From Microvelia longipes (Eukaryota; Arthropoda; Insecta; Hemiptera; Veliidae): a DNA stretch of 64,000 bases. Location of the stretch: NCBI GenBank assembly GCA_018340805.1, contig JACMZG010001863.1, forward strand, positions 23,914,327 to 23,978,326. The letters run 5' to 3'. Of the stretch, positions 45,403 through 56,679 are shown one piece after another. The number at the start of each line of letters is the position of its first letter. Position 1 is the stretch's first letter. Made by a program: the position numbers and the translations under genes. Below the pieces are notes generated by a model. That model saw only the letters and a program-made list of their open reading frames with translations, was not told the origin of the DNA and did not search any database.

Positions 45403-45880
45403 TCTGGGGGAAAAGGATGTTTTATACGAGAAGATGGGGAATGTATTAGGCCAAGGAGCAGATAAAGATTGCATGCATAGAACAAGTAAGAAAATATATT
45501 GAGGAGGGATGTATAAATTATAACAGATGAAATTAAATAAATACTTGATGAAAAAAAGTTGGTAAACTAGATAACTTATATACTTAAGTTAGATAAACCC
45601 AGTTAGTAAGTAAAAATCCAAGTCACCGCAGTCATATTAGAATCGTCATTTTACCAAGCGCCTTCGAAACCTTGAAAACTATTAGTTAAATTCCTGGTTC
45701 TGCTAACCATTGTGTAGCTAATAAGTTAAGATTATCTCACTGAAGTGGCCATCTAACGATTCACAAAATTTTGTACCTTGCAAAAGAGTGGAAACCCAAA
45801 TTTAAGAAAAAATACCTAAATATATAGCAATATTATTAATAATAATTCTCCCTTTAATATAATTTCAATAATATTACTTT

Positions 45881-45881
<1 letters not shown>
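45403..45881. other. Unrecognised AT-rich DNA
   Basis: Nothing recognised. Confidence 0.4.
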
Positions 45882-45952
<71 letters not shown>

Positions 45953-45962
45953 CATATATATT
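45882..45962. repeat. TA array
   Basis: Nearly uninterrupted TA repeat ending in ACATACATATATA. Confidence 0.95.
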
Positions 45963-46440
45963 TCATTATCCTTAGGGGGAAAGAACAGTTTTTTCGTTTT
46001 TTTATTAAGTTACATAATATCTATACATCATAACCAAATCAATATCTACATTATTTATATTAAAATACACATCTGAATGGTTTTATAAAAACATTATCAT
46101 ACTATATTTACTTTAACACAGCATAAATAGAGAAAATTAAAAATTTATCACATCATAATAAATATGACTTGATAAATAAATTATTATAATAAATAAACAT
46201 AAAGGAAAATTTAATATAATCTCAATTAAATTAATTAAAATTAGAGAGCTTCAATAGAAAAAGTTAATTAAATATATCGATATGTGAGTTAGTATATATA
46301 ATTTTATGATATTATAATTAATTTTGAGGTTCAATTCAATTACGAGTACTTTTAATCATAATACTTAATATATAACTTGATTGTTTTATAAATAATTACC
46401 TATTTTTTAAACGCTTGAACCTGCATGGACATTTCTCATT
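45963..46440. other. Unrecognised AT-rich DNA
   Basis: Nothing recognised. Confidence 0.4.
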
Positions 46441-46990
46441 TTAATTATTAACACGAGGGGTTGGCAAATGATTCAACAAGCATACGTTTTGGCCCTTTAC
46501 TCCACCTATAGCTGTCCAGCTACAGCTGTACTTGTGACTCTGTGACTGATTAACAGTTGGCCAAGTTTCTCTTGTTCCACCAGCTAATCTAATCACATAA
46601 ATCTCCAACAAATAGTATCCATACTGATCATTACCCCTCTTGCTAAATTTTTTCAAAGCCGTTTGATAGAGACGCCACAAACAACCTCGACTTTAGTGTG
46701 CATAAACCCCCTCAGGTCAAACCTAATAGCCTTGACCTGAATGCCTAAATTTCACTGAATTACTAGAAGAAGTGTTCTAGAACTGGACAAAACGTTCCAA
46801 GTAACTTAAGTTACTCTTTAAGCCACCCACTGGTAAATCCAAGTCTCCGCTTTTGCAAGTAACAACTTAAAATCTGCTGAGAGTACACGAGAGAACGTTA
46901 CAATGAATAACCTCGTATAAGGTCTTACCCGACTGTATATAAACATCTAACAGGAGCGTAATATTCCGGTACTAAGTACTGTAGTTATTT
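46441..46990 (-). repeat. Family L copy, diverged
   Basis: Minus-strand blocks CGGAGACTTGGATTTACC, AGTTCTAGAACACTTCTTCT, TTATGCACACTAAAGTCGAG and GTTGTTTGTGGCGTCTCTAT follow the same order as at 27785-28060. A hairpin TCAGGTCAA/TTGACCTGA (46712-46740) and a 16-bp palindrome (46800-46815) lie inside. A 79-codon minus-strand frame (46441-46680) extends beyond it, with even composition but no domain recognised; it may be part of the same element. Confidence 0.45.
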
Positions 46991-47097
46991 TTAAAATTGT
47001 CGTAGTATATTAAGAAAAAATTAATTCATCATAAAAATAATGATTTTTGAAATATTAGCTTACTCATTAATTTAAGCCAAAAATCAAGGTTTTGAAT
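46991..47097. other. Short unrecognised spacer
   Basis: AT-rich, leads into the hAT target duplication. Confidence 0.4.
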
Positions 47098-47891
47098 GTT
47101 TATAGCAGAGACTATATATACTTAAACAGTAAGACTGTCGACTCAATGGTGGGAAAATTTGGATTCCGGTCGACGCTAGCGCTGCGGCGTACCTACCTTT
47201 CAATTGAGTGGGCGTGTCTTAATTTCCCGCTTTATGCCCACAGTTAGTTTGAAATTTAATTTTTATACTTTGTATAGTTATACTTCTAACTAACCCTACC
47301 ACTTTAATCTTACACAGAACACTTATTGTGATTATTTTTAAGTTTTTCATTTAAGTAATTTATTAATTTAATTGATTCAATCAGGTACTTATAAAATAGT
47401 GGCTAAAGTTTTACACGTGCTAAAAGATAGATTTTGGCATTTAATGCAGCCTGTATTTTAATTACATCGGCGAGAGGCGCACATGTGATTAAATGTAATT
47501 ACCTGATGAAATCGACTAAATCAAAAAATTAATTAAATGAAATATACTTATCTGCCATCATTAGCGTTCTCTGGAAGTTTTAAAAAGGTTTCTATTTACT
47601 TTTTGTTTCTGAATTTTGGAAATACAGAACATGCAACGGCGAACCGTTTTTGTGAAAAATACATACAGAAAACAATCAATTTTATAATAATAATAAATGT
47701 AGCTGTCATAACCAAGAATTGTCATGGTATTCATAAATTTAAATATAAAAATATAATCAGTCATTTTTGGAAAACTATTGGGGTTAGTTCATAAATTGTC
47801 CGCACCGGTCCGCCGCAGCGCTATTTTTAGTAGCTTACGATAATCGAATCCAAACTTTTCCTCATTTAAGTTAACCCCCCCTGGTTTATAG
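47098..47891. mobile_element. Non-autonomous hAT-type element, copy 1
   Basis: The element (47106-47883, 778 bp) starts CAGAGACTATA and ends CCCCCCCTG. It is flanked on both sides by GTTTATAG (47098-47105 and 47884-47891), an exact 8-bp target duplication that fits the hAT rule of T at position 2 and A at position 7. Subterminal inverted blocks GGAAAA(A/G)TTTGGATTC and TAGCGCTGCGGCG occur near both ends. The 85- and 67-codon overlapping frames inside have no transposase features, so mobility would need a transposase supplied elsewhere. A second copy lies at 61978-62749. Confidence 0.9.
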
Positions 47892-48347
47892 TAAAAGTCG
47901 TGACGTTTACTATAAAATACACTATGACATTTACAGTAAATACCATCAATGTGGTCCTTACGTTAATAGGTCAGGAAAATAAAAATAAATATACATTTCT
48001 GACTTCCCATCATTTACGAGCATTGAGTAGGTGTTTTCAATAATTTCTAACAATTGCGTGCAACAAGATTTCTTTCACACGCCTCATTTGAATTCTACCA
48101 CACCATTAGAACGGCTCCCTAATACCTACTTTTTCAAGAAATGTAAACGCTTTACCGCCTACAAATCACGATAGCATCTGGATTACTTAGTTAAGAAAAT
48201 AAACACACATACAAAGATGGAATCTCAAAATAAAAGTTGATTATAAAAATAATAAATTCATCGAAACTTTAATATATCAAACAAGAGGACTAATGTATAC
48301 CTTAGCATTTGTGTGTAAACATTTAAATAATTTCTATATTTAAAGTC
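47892..48347. other. Unrecognised DNA between the two hAT elements
   Basis: Nothing recognised. Confidence 0.4.
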
Positions 48348-48888
48348 TTTTAAGGCAAAGTTCCGCAAGGTGTGGCCCGTGGATCCCTTGGGCTTCGCGA
48401 AAAGATTGTAGGGGGCCCACGAGCTAATGGAAAAAATATTATAACAAATATGATTTGTTATAATATTAATTAATCAATTAACTTTAATGCTATTTTAATT
48501 AATAATTATAACATTTATCTTGTAATAATGGCTTTATGTTGGATTAAAATCGCTATGAATTAATTAATGTTTTTCTCAGTCTCTGAGAGACTTTTTCCTC
48601 AGTTCCTTTAAACAGTTACCATAGTTTTAATTGGGATTTCCTAAGAAACAAAAATAAGCTTATGAGGTAGAATTAATCAAGAAAACATCAACCATCCAAA
48701 ATTTTATTGGTAAATATAAACATCTATTTTCAGTTATTAATAAGAAAGCCGAAAAAATGGGGATTCAAATAATAATAACAGTAATTCTATTGGTTGGTAG
48801 TACCAAAAAGATAGGGGTCCACTAAGTACTACCATTTATCTATAATGGGGGTCCGCGGTTCTGAAGCTTGCGTCTTTCTGTTGTAAGG
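48348..48888. mobile_element. Second, unrelated hAT-like non-autonomous element
   Basis: The element (48356-48880, 525 bp) starts CAAAGTTCCGCAAGG, with CCCGTGGATCCC further in. Its right end, on the minus strand, reads CAGAAAGACGCAAGC with CCGCGGACCCC. The flanks TTTTAAGG (48348-48355) and TTGTAAGG (48881-48888) are an 8-bp duplication with one mismatch. The G+C-rich ends around an AT-rich core are typical of hAT MITEs. Older than the 47106 element judging by decay of its ends. Confidence 0.7.
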
Positions 48889-49785
48889 TATTATTTACAA
48901 ATAATTCCGGTATATAAAACTGTTTTAAGTAGCATTTGCTAAAGGTAGCTCCTTCTATCTCTTCATTCTACACAATAACAATAACTTCTGGCGAATAAAA
49001 ATTTAAAGATTTGACCCATTTAAACAGACTAAGTTTTTACCAAGTTTCCCTAAAAATAAGGGGAAACACACTCAGAAAGCTATCATAGATAAGACAAAAT
49101 AACATAAAACCCCTTCATATAAAAGAAACATAATAAAAGATGTGAACAGTTTGAGCTTGAGAAAGGACTTTGATAAAAACTTGACTACGCTTGCATTGCC
49201 CTCAGGGATAGATGTCCTAAAAACTATCAGGAAAAAGGACTAACAAAGCTTAAGAAGAAAAGACATAATAAGAAACAGAAGGGTATGTTGGATACCCGGT
49301 GGGTTTTATTCACACTATGTAGGATGAACCAAGAACGGATACAAGATGAAACCTTGTCTATAACCTTTGAAACAAATCTAATACACTAGGATGGTTAAAG
49401 CTTTATGGGTTCAAAGAAATCTTTGCTTCACTGATCGCTTCTCCTTTTTTTACTGGAAAATTTCGTCTGTCATTGTAATAAAATCCTCTTTTCCCAATTA
49501 TTTGACTATCGACCGTTTACATTCTTTGATCGTGAATACATATAATTCAAAGTAAAATTATGTCTCAAAATTTATTTTTGGTACACATGGAAATTTCTTG
49601 GAAATGAAATAAATGTATCATCGATGAGAGGAAATAAAGAAAATAAGAGAGCAAAATAAATAGACTAAAGTTACATGATTTTCAAATCAAAAGGTCAGGC
49701 AGAAATATGAAAATAATGACAGTCAATATTGCATAAAATATAAATAGAAATTCCTCTCCTAAAAAAATATATAAGGGATTACATC

Positions 49786-49787
<2 letters not shown>
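48889..49787. other. Unrecognised AT-rich DNA
   Basis: No gene or named repeat. Confidence 0.4.

Positions 49788-49873
<86 letters not shown>
49788..49873. repeat. TA array
   Basis: TA repeat with one TATTATA break; leaves through CGTATGTGTGGGG. The minus-strand YIYI frame is an artefact. Confidence 0.95.
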
Positions 49874-49874
<1 letters not shown>

Positions 49875-49984
49875 GTATGTGTGGGGTGGGGTTGTACGAG
49901 ATTTTTACATGGAATATGAGTGACGTAATTAATCACTCTGAACGTTTATATTCAAAACAATTGTGTTTTTGGCTGAAATTTTAA

Positions 49985-50117
49985 TACTTTTGAAAATTCG
50001 CTTATATCTCGGCAGCATGTTACTTATAGAAACTAGCAATATGACAAATTGGACAACAAAAATGTGACCGCGAAGCGAGCCCCAGCATAGACGGCCATTG
50101 GGCTATGCTAAAACAAA
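49985..50117 (+). repeat. Family G copy, 3' tip altered
   Basis: TTTTGAAAATTCGCTTATAT, CTCGGCAGCATGTTACTTAT, ACTAGCAATATGACAAA, GGACAACAAAAATGTGACCG, CGAAGCGAGCCCC. The usual GGCC tip is changed. Confidence 0.7.
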
Positions 50118-51167
50118 GAATTGTTTTAGCAATTTAATATTTTATTTTAATATATCCTTAATGAATATATCTTAAAATCCTTTGAATATATCTTTAAATG
50201 AATACTAAACAATGAAATTGTTTAAATTATTTTAAATTGAGAAATTATGTTTTTTAATAAGAAATAAAGTTCGGTAATGCTCCTAAAATACCTGTCTACT
50301 CGTTTCCATTTACTGTAAAACCCTTATTTACTTAATCCCAAAACTGCGTCAGTAAATTTCTCTTAAATTCGAAATCCCTAAGCTACGTAAAAGAGAAATT
50401 TTAAGAGCCATTAAGAAACATTTTATTCAAGTATCTTTCTAAGTTTTTATTTTGCAAGTACAAATGGTAAGTAGGTTTAAGGCAAAAATGTAACAAAATT
50501 AAAATCTTAAACCAATTCTAATCCAGTTTCCGTTTAATTATACCTTGCTTTAAGTTAAGTACAAATATAAAATTAATTACATCCAAATAATCTCAGAAAT
50601 TAATTAATTCTGGGAAATATCTAAATTAATTCTACAATAAATAAAGGCAAAAGGCACTTTTAATTAAAAAAAAAACGCTCAATGCTCCACTAATCCAGGA
50701 CTTCTAAACTGGAGCGAGACAAAAAAAAATTAAGGGAATTTTTTTCACGGGTGAAAAAATATATCAAATTATTGTTTTAAATACACCGCTACATTTTACA
50801 TAAAATAATAGAATTTTAACTTTTTCACACGTAGCCGTAATTATTGTATAATAAGATTGGTCATTTTGTTCAATACTTCATTTAATGCCTGGTCTTATTA
50901 ATCAAGTAAATAATGAAAACTTTAATAATACCATGTTATATGAGCAAAGGGTAAAAAGAAGATAATAACATAGTCGTTATCATATTATATAGGGTTTGAG
51001 TAATAATAAACGGTTCATTTTACTTATCATAATGAGGTAATTTTTAACGTACCATTAGCTGAAGATGGTCCATTATTGGCAAACACAGCAAAGGCGCCCT
51101 GACAACAAATGACAAAACATTAGAACACAGGTTTATAAAGCGATCTTACCATCCATTATGTTAAAAC
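50118..51167. other. Unrecognised AT-rich DNA
   Basis: Nothing recognised. Confidence 0.4.
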
Positions 51168-51300
51168 AAAAATTCTAGCGTGGAGGTCAGCATACGAATT
51201 TCCTGCACATAAGTGCGAGCTTATGTGCTTTACAACTCATTTCTAGCTTATGTGTCCAGTTATTCTTGATGTCAAGTTTCATATCATTACATGAAACTTC
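51168..51300 (+). repeat. Degraded family F end with hairpin
   Basis: AATTCTAGCGTGGAGGTCAG, ACGAATTTCCTGC and ACAACTCATTTCTAGCTTATG recall the F left end. A perfect hairpin AAGTTTCAT/ATGAAACTT lies at 51274-51299. Confidence 0.5.
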
Positions 51301-51399
51301 ACACATTTATTGGTCTTACGAGTGACTAAATGTGTTAATTTTAAAATCTATAAAAACATTTTTTTATAGTTTATAAATTTTTGAGAGTCCTAATAACCG

Positions 51400-51635
51400 G
51401 TTACTGACGTTATAAGTATTATTTTCCAGGTACCACAACTAGACCAACTTTCAACTCTTTAGCATAAAAACAGAATGTCACACATACAGACAGACAACTT
51501 TGTAAAAACAACTCAAGAGGTCCTACCAAACACCAAAAATGGATGACACATATGAAATCTCAGTTTCAGATTTTAATACAAACACAATCCTTTTCCTATA
51601 TAACTACTGTGTGAATGAAGAAAAGTCAAAAATAT
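51400..51635 (-). repeat. Family S head
   Basis: AACTTTCAACTCTTTAGCAT-type block, CACACATACAGACAGACAAC, TTGTAAAAACAACTCAAGAG, GGTCCTACCAAACACC, TTTCAGATTTTAATACAAAC, ACAATCCTTTTCCTATAT. Reverse complement of the S head. Confidence 0.7.
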
Positions 51636-52769
51636 AAAGTTCAAAATTATTTCATTAAATATATTCAGAATAACACATGTAGCAAGGCACTTTATTCTCT
51701 TAAACAATAAAAAATGAAAAGAAAGAAAAGAATGGCTCGTTAAAATCAAATAAAAGATCAAATAATGTTATAAAGAGGAATATTGATATAGTATAGAGAC
51801 TTAAAAAGCAATTTAACAGGAAAAACTCTTTTTACTTGCCAAGTATTTTCCTGGATTTTCTCTTTGACAAATTTCCTTCTTATTCTATCGTTAAAATCTA
51901 ATTTAAAATAAAGAACGAAGTTTAAAAAAGTCTGTATTTTTATAGTTTTCAATCGAGTGAGAAGTGAGAGATTTACTCGGGGTTAGTGTGGACTAAGTCC
52001 CTTGAGAGAAAACTGAAATGAAAAAAAGGGTAAAACAAGTAGAATTGCCTTACATAAAAACGTAATAAAGGAAGTGCAAGGATTGTACGGCGTGACAGAA
52101 AAAAACCAGGTCCTGTTTGTTTATATTAAAAACTAAGTAGTGTGTGGAAGGTTTTGTATATCTTACTCTTTGAGTTTTGAAAGGCTCTTCTCGTCACTAA
52201 GCAACCCACCTGACTCAGACGTATCGATCCAGACTCGATAGTACTACGAAAAGCGGGTCTTTTGTCAAAATTTTCTCTGTTTGTTTTCTTTATTTAATTC
52301 GTTTCCATTAACCTAGTTACAACCCGGATATAAAGAAGATTCAATAAATCAACCACGAGCTATTAAGACGTTGTAATCATTAAATTCGAAAGGAAAAAAA
52401 TTACCACAGATGATGTTACAGAAAAATTGTCAAACGAAAAGCATGAAAAATATAAATCTCTTGGCGGTAATGTAGTCTTCTACTGCTGCGATTAATTTAA
52501 TGAATACAAATATATCATTATTCATATAAATACAAAAAAAAATATATGAACAATTGTTACCTTAATTTGGTAATAATACACTAAAGCATATTATGTATAA
52601 TTTAATACTGTAGACAACTAATTAGAAATACTATCGAAAACAAATAAATAAATAGAACTTCAAATTTAAATAAATTTAATATTAAAATTTATAATACATA
52701 GTCCTCGATTTTTTATAGAACTGTTTGCTTTTAGTTTAGTAAATCGGACAAATAAATCAATCAAATAAT
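51636..52769. other. Unrecognised DNA
   Basis: The block 51950-52300 is less AT-rich but has no recognised coding or repeat feature. Confidence 0.4.
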
Positions 52770-53234
52770 TAGTTAAATAGTTGACACAATATAATTGTGC
52801 GAGAGACACCAAGGAAATGTAACAAGCAAAATGCAATGCTACATCTGGGAACTGTTCCATCATTCGACATTCGTCATACTTGATGGATCGACATAATGTC
52901 ATGTCCCACTCTGTTTCGTTACGTCTAACTCATCAGGGCGCCGACAGAGCCTGAACTCACTCTGACCTTCAAATAATTCCGGAATTAATTGAAGGTCAGA
53001 GTGAGTTCAGGCTCTGTCGGCGCCCTGATGAGTTAGACATAACGAAACAGAGTGGGACATGACATTATGTCGATCCATCAAGTATGACGAATGTCGAATG
53101 ATGGAACAGTTCCCAGATGTAGCATTGCATTTTGCTTGTTACATTTCCTTGGTGTCTCTCGCACAATTATATTGTGTCAACTATTCATGTTTCGCAAAAC
53201 TCGGTAGTATCAAAATGATATAGTTAAATAGTTG
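52770..53234. repeat. 410-bp near-perfect palindrome between 14-bp direct repeats
   Basis: Arms 52776-52980 and 52981-53185 are reverse complements with only about two mismatches in 205 bp, and there is no spacer at the centre (AATAATTCC|GGAATTAATT). TAGTTAAATAGTTG occurs at 52770-52783 and again at 53221-53234. The palindrome overlaps 8 bases of the left direct repeat, and about 35 bp separate its right end from the right one. It may be an inverted duplication made by template switching during replication, an insertion with target duplication, or a library or assembly artefact. A 78-codon frame crossing the left arm has no known domain. Confidence 0.9.
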
Positions 53235-53319
53235 TGTACCAAAATAATGAATACATTGCTGTCAGTTTGGTATTGTTGAAGGCATTTCATAGTTTAATTC
53301 ACAGTAAATACGTCTAGTT

Positions 53320-54660
53320 TTTCATGCGTGTTAGAGTCCGGTTGCAACAGAGACAGAATTCTCTGTTTCTTAAATATTTCCCTACAGGATTGTTGAGGAT
53401 TCAGTATAAATATAACTCTCAGAACTTTTGTTAGATAAATATTACCATTGATGAGGGAGAATTAACCCATAACACAATTCCATGAGACCAACGACTGAAG
53501 AAATAAACATAATAAAGAGACACTGATAATCTGATAGAAATACAAAAGATAACATCGATTAACTTGTAAACTAACCCTGTGGCTAGTTGTTTATAAGTAT
53601 ATTGGATATCTGGCTCCCAGGAAATTTTATTCTATAATGTAGATAAATACCTAGACTTCATTAAGGTAGCAGTATAATTGAAGTAAATTAGCTCTATTTC
53701 ATTTGTATTTATATTATTTATATTTATATTAACATTAAACCAATCACAAATAATTTTTGAAACTAGAATCTGTAACAGTTTTAGATCACCGTCAGATTTA
53801 GATACGATGAGTGAACCATAATCATTTGCAAAAAGGAATGAGAAAACTTGAATTGACCGCAAATGGCAGGCTGTTTATAAAAATAAATAATAAAATCAAC
53901 CCAATAGAATACAATAGAATTTATTGTCAAAAAGCAAACACAATTAAATATAATACGTCACACAAATACAAAATTAAATACAACAATAACTTAATAATTA
54001 TAAATAAATTGTAACTATAACAATAAAACAGCTTTATTAGCTAATCATTTTAACTTTTTCTACCCTTGTCAATTGAGCCTTGTATGCTTCCATGTAAAAT
54101 ATTTTCTAAATGTAAGTTTTTGGCAACAAGATCAACGTATTGAAACCACCCAGTTAGTTAAAGTTAACAGAGATTTTATCAAAAACTCCACCACAAAAAT
54201 TTAGCTTTTAAAATTTCGATTTGAACACAGTTAAAAGCTTTAAAGAAATCGAAACATTTAGCAAGTATAATTTTAAGACTAATTTCCTTAAACTAGATTT
54301 ATTCAACAAGAAACAGCTTTTGTTGTACAATGATTTTCCTTGTAGCCAAATTGGTGCTTGTAAAACAGATTATGGTTTTCAATTTTTCTTTTAAAGCACA
54401 AGTTTATTTTGAAACAAATATTAATAGTTTAAGCTATAAATGGTATAGAAGTTATGAGCATATAGTTATATTTATATTTAGATCCGTTTTTACAGATAGG
54501 TAACTATCCTGGATATTTTAAGTACATCACGGAATCCATCTTTTTAAAACATTTATTATAAAATTTGTCAATGGTTTAATTGATAGTGAGTACGTTTTTA
54601 AAACATTACAATTGAGACTACAAGCGTCCGTAATATTACTATTTTCAAAGATGAAATGAG
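53320..54660 (-). pseudogene. Decayed non-LTR retrotransposon reverse transcriptase
   Basis: Reading the minus strand from 54660 down, the blocks of a LINE reverse transcriptase appear in order across several frames. A finger-domain stretch (VPIYKNGSKYN...PITSIP) lies at about 54420-54530. FGYKENHCTTKAV is at about 54310-54365 and FKAFNCV, the usual DxxKAFDxV box, at 54225-54260. GSIQGSID, the PQGS box, is near 54070-54095. FANDYGSLIVSK, the FADD box, is at 53785-53840. SHGIVLWVNSPSS is near 53450-53500 and NPQQSCREIFKKQR near 53350-53430. The catalytic FADD reads FAND, stops and frameshifts are frequent, and an AT-rich stretch of about 180 bp separates the PQGS and FADD boxes. The order is that of jockey/CR1-like LINEs; the clade is not certain. 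No endonuclease domain was seen, so the copy is probably 5' truncated. It is dead. Confidence 0.85.
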
Positions 54661-55037
54661 CTTAAAAAATCCCTAACTATTGCATGGGTAAGTTTGAATT
54701 CTTAAAACGGTTTCTCGACATTTCGGAAATAATCTAGGTTACTTTTTTTCTGAATTATTTGCATTAGATAGGATTTCATTAATATATTCAATAAAAAGGG
54801 AATTCAAGTAATTGCATTGTACTTAGAGTTGTTATTACATTTTTAAAAAAATCAGAAAATCAATTACAATTTCCAACGCGATAAAACACTTCACTGTCAT
54901 GTCTCTGCACTACTTTTAGTATCCTATAAAATTGCAATACTAAGTAATCCATATTGCGGCACCGAAATCGATCCCACCACTCCCACATCAACTTTATCCG
55001 TTATCCTTCTCCGAACAACCCTCTTTTTCGAACAAAA
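54661..55037. other. Unrecognised AT-rich DNA, perhaps more LINE
   Basis: This lies where further N-terminal LINE sequence would be expected, but no motif was found. Confidence 0.4.
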
Positions 55038-55165
55038 AACAAGAGGCCTTAGGCCTCTTAGCCACAACGCGGCATACAAGTGGCATACGACTACGATGTA
55101 AGCGAATTTTCAGATTTATTAGTAAAAATACGTAATTTGTTTACATTATGCCAATCACTGACGAC
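55038..55165 (-). repeat. Family G copy
   Basis: AACAAGAGGCCTTAGGCCTC with perfect palindrome AAGAGGCC, TTA, GGCCTCTT (55042-55060), then GCGGCATACAAGTGGCATAC, GATGTAAGCGAATTTTCAG and ACGTAATTTGTTTACAT. A short (CA)n run follows at about 55174-55190. Confidence 0.75.
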
Positions 55166-55190
55166 ATATTATACACACACACACACACAC

Positions 55191-56454
55191 TATATGACAC
55201 TTATTCGTTTGACATATAATACTGACGAAAATAATACTGATACTAAAATGAAACTTCATATGTTTGTGAACCATACAAAATTATATCTGTGTAAATCATT
55301 TCAGCCTAATCTAAACACTAAACGAGGATTTATGATTTGTTAATGACGTCATACATATTCCATAAACTATACGGTTCTGAACAAGCGTAGGTATTTATAA
55401 CCAGCGAAATTAACAACTTCCTATAAAGATGATTATGCGTTATTGTCTGAACACTGACAATACGATTAGAAAGCCAATTTTTAAAAGTGATAACAAATAT
55501 TAATGATTATCATAATCTTAGCTTTGAAGGAATACAAAAAGATCAGATTATAATCAGAAGGATAATCATTGAAAGATGAACATAGTTTTGTAAAGCGTAT
55601 GGAAGAAATATACGGTTTTCAAAAAAAATGTTACAAACAAATTCGCAAAAAATTATGATAAGAAAATTACACATAAACCGAAAAGAAAGAAATGAAGCAT
55701 CACAAATGAGATCTAATTCAACAGGCTTGGAAATCACCGCAACACAATTTTGTATCCGAATTACTTCATCTTCAATCTTGATTTTAAAAAATGTGTGCTC
55801 TATCAAAACATTTTTGTATTATCAATACATAAAAAATATTGATTCGAAACAAAAAATGAGAAATTTTATTCAATTCACAAATTTATTCGAGTATCTTGAT
55901 TCTCCATCCAGCTGAGCAAATGGAAATGTAAATTAACAATAATGTAAACAGAATTGAAATCTAAAAAAAACTTACATTACTTTTTATAAACTTCAGCATT
56001 TTATAATTCTAGGCACGATTCAATTTTTAAGGGGGTTTCAAGAGGCGGAAAAATTAATATTAAACAAATTGAATCAATTAGTATCTCAAGTAAATTCAAT
56101 AACTCCTCGTCAACTTGCAAATTTAAAACAAATCAATTACTTTTTATTTTTAAAGATAATATGTTTTATTATCGACCAGCAAATTAAATATTCCTTTCTT
56201 AATAAATTTTTGCTAGCTTATCTACCAATATTATTATAAGGAATAGGAGAAATGATAAGAAATTTAAGGAGTGATTACAATGAATGTAAAGTTTCATTAA
56301 AAATCTAACAATTGTAACGATAAAAAATGCGACACCGTCGTTCTTCATTAACTTGCCACGTATTAAATCCCATATTTATCCGAATTTCGTATTTTAAAAT
56401 CGTTACATAATATTAACCATTAACAAATGGTTAATGTTTGGAAAATTATGCAAA
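55191..56454. other. Unrecognised AT-rich DNA
   Basis: Overlapping frames of 87-95 codons at 55543-55915 on the two strands are lysine/isoleucine-rich low-complexity readings without a domain. Confidence 0.45.
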
Positions 56455-56660
56455 CTGGTCCGCATGCCAGGCGAATTTCCTTTGGATGCGTGTTTCCGTG
56501 CTTTACAATCAATTCTTTGCATAGGTTTCTAGTTTATGCTTGAGCAGTTACTTAATTATCAAGCACTACTCGAAACTCATTTTTTCTGTATTTTTTTAAA
56601 CAATAAAAACAAAACTATAAATCAGTTAGTGTTTATCTTTAAAGGTTTTAGTGCAATTCA
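56455..56660 (+). repeat. Half copy of family F
   Basis: ACTGGTCCGCATGCCAGGCG, AATTTCCTTTGGATGCGTG, TTTCCGTGCTT, GAGCAGTTACTTAATTATC, AAGCACTACTCG, ATCTTTAAAGGTTTTAGTGC. Only the left arm is present. Confidence 0.7.
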
Positions 56661-56679
56661 AAAATATATGAAAAATACA

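Noticed and set aside
52666..52902. 78-codon minus-strand frame
   Set aside because: It crosses the left arm of the palindrome; the same sequence in the right arm has no continuation, and no domain is recognised.
55543..55915. Overlapping 87- and 95-codon frames on opposite strands
   Set aside because: Low-complexity composition typical of AT-rich DNA, no domain, and no repeat or splice context that supports a gene.
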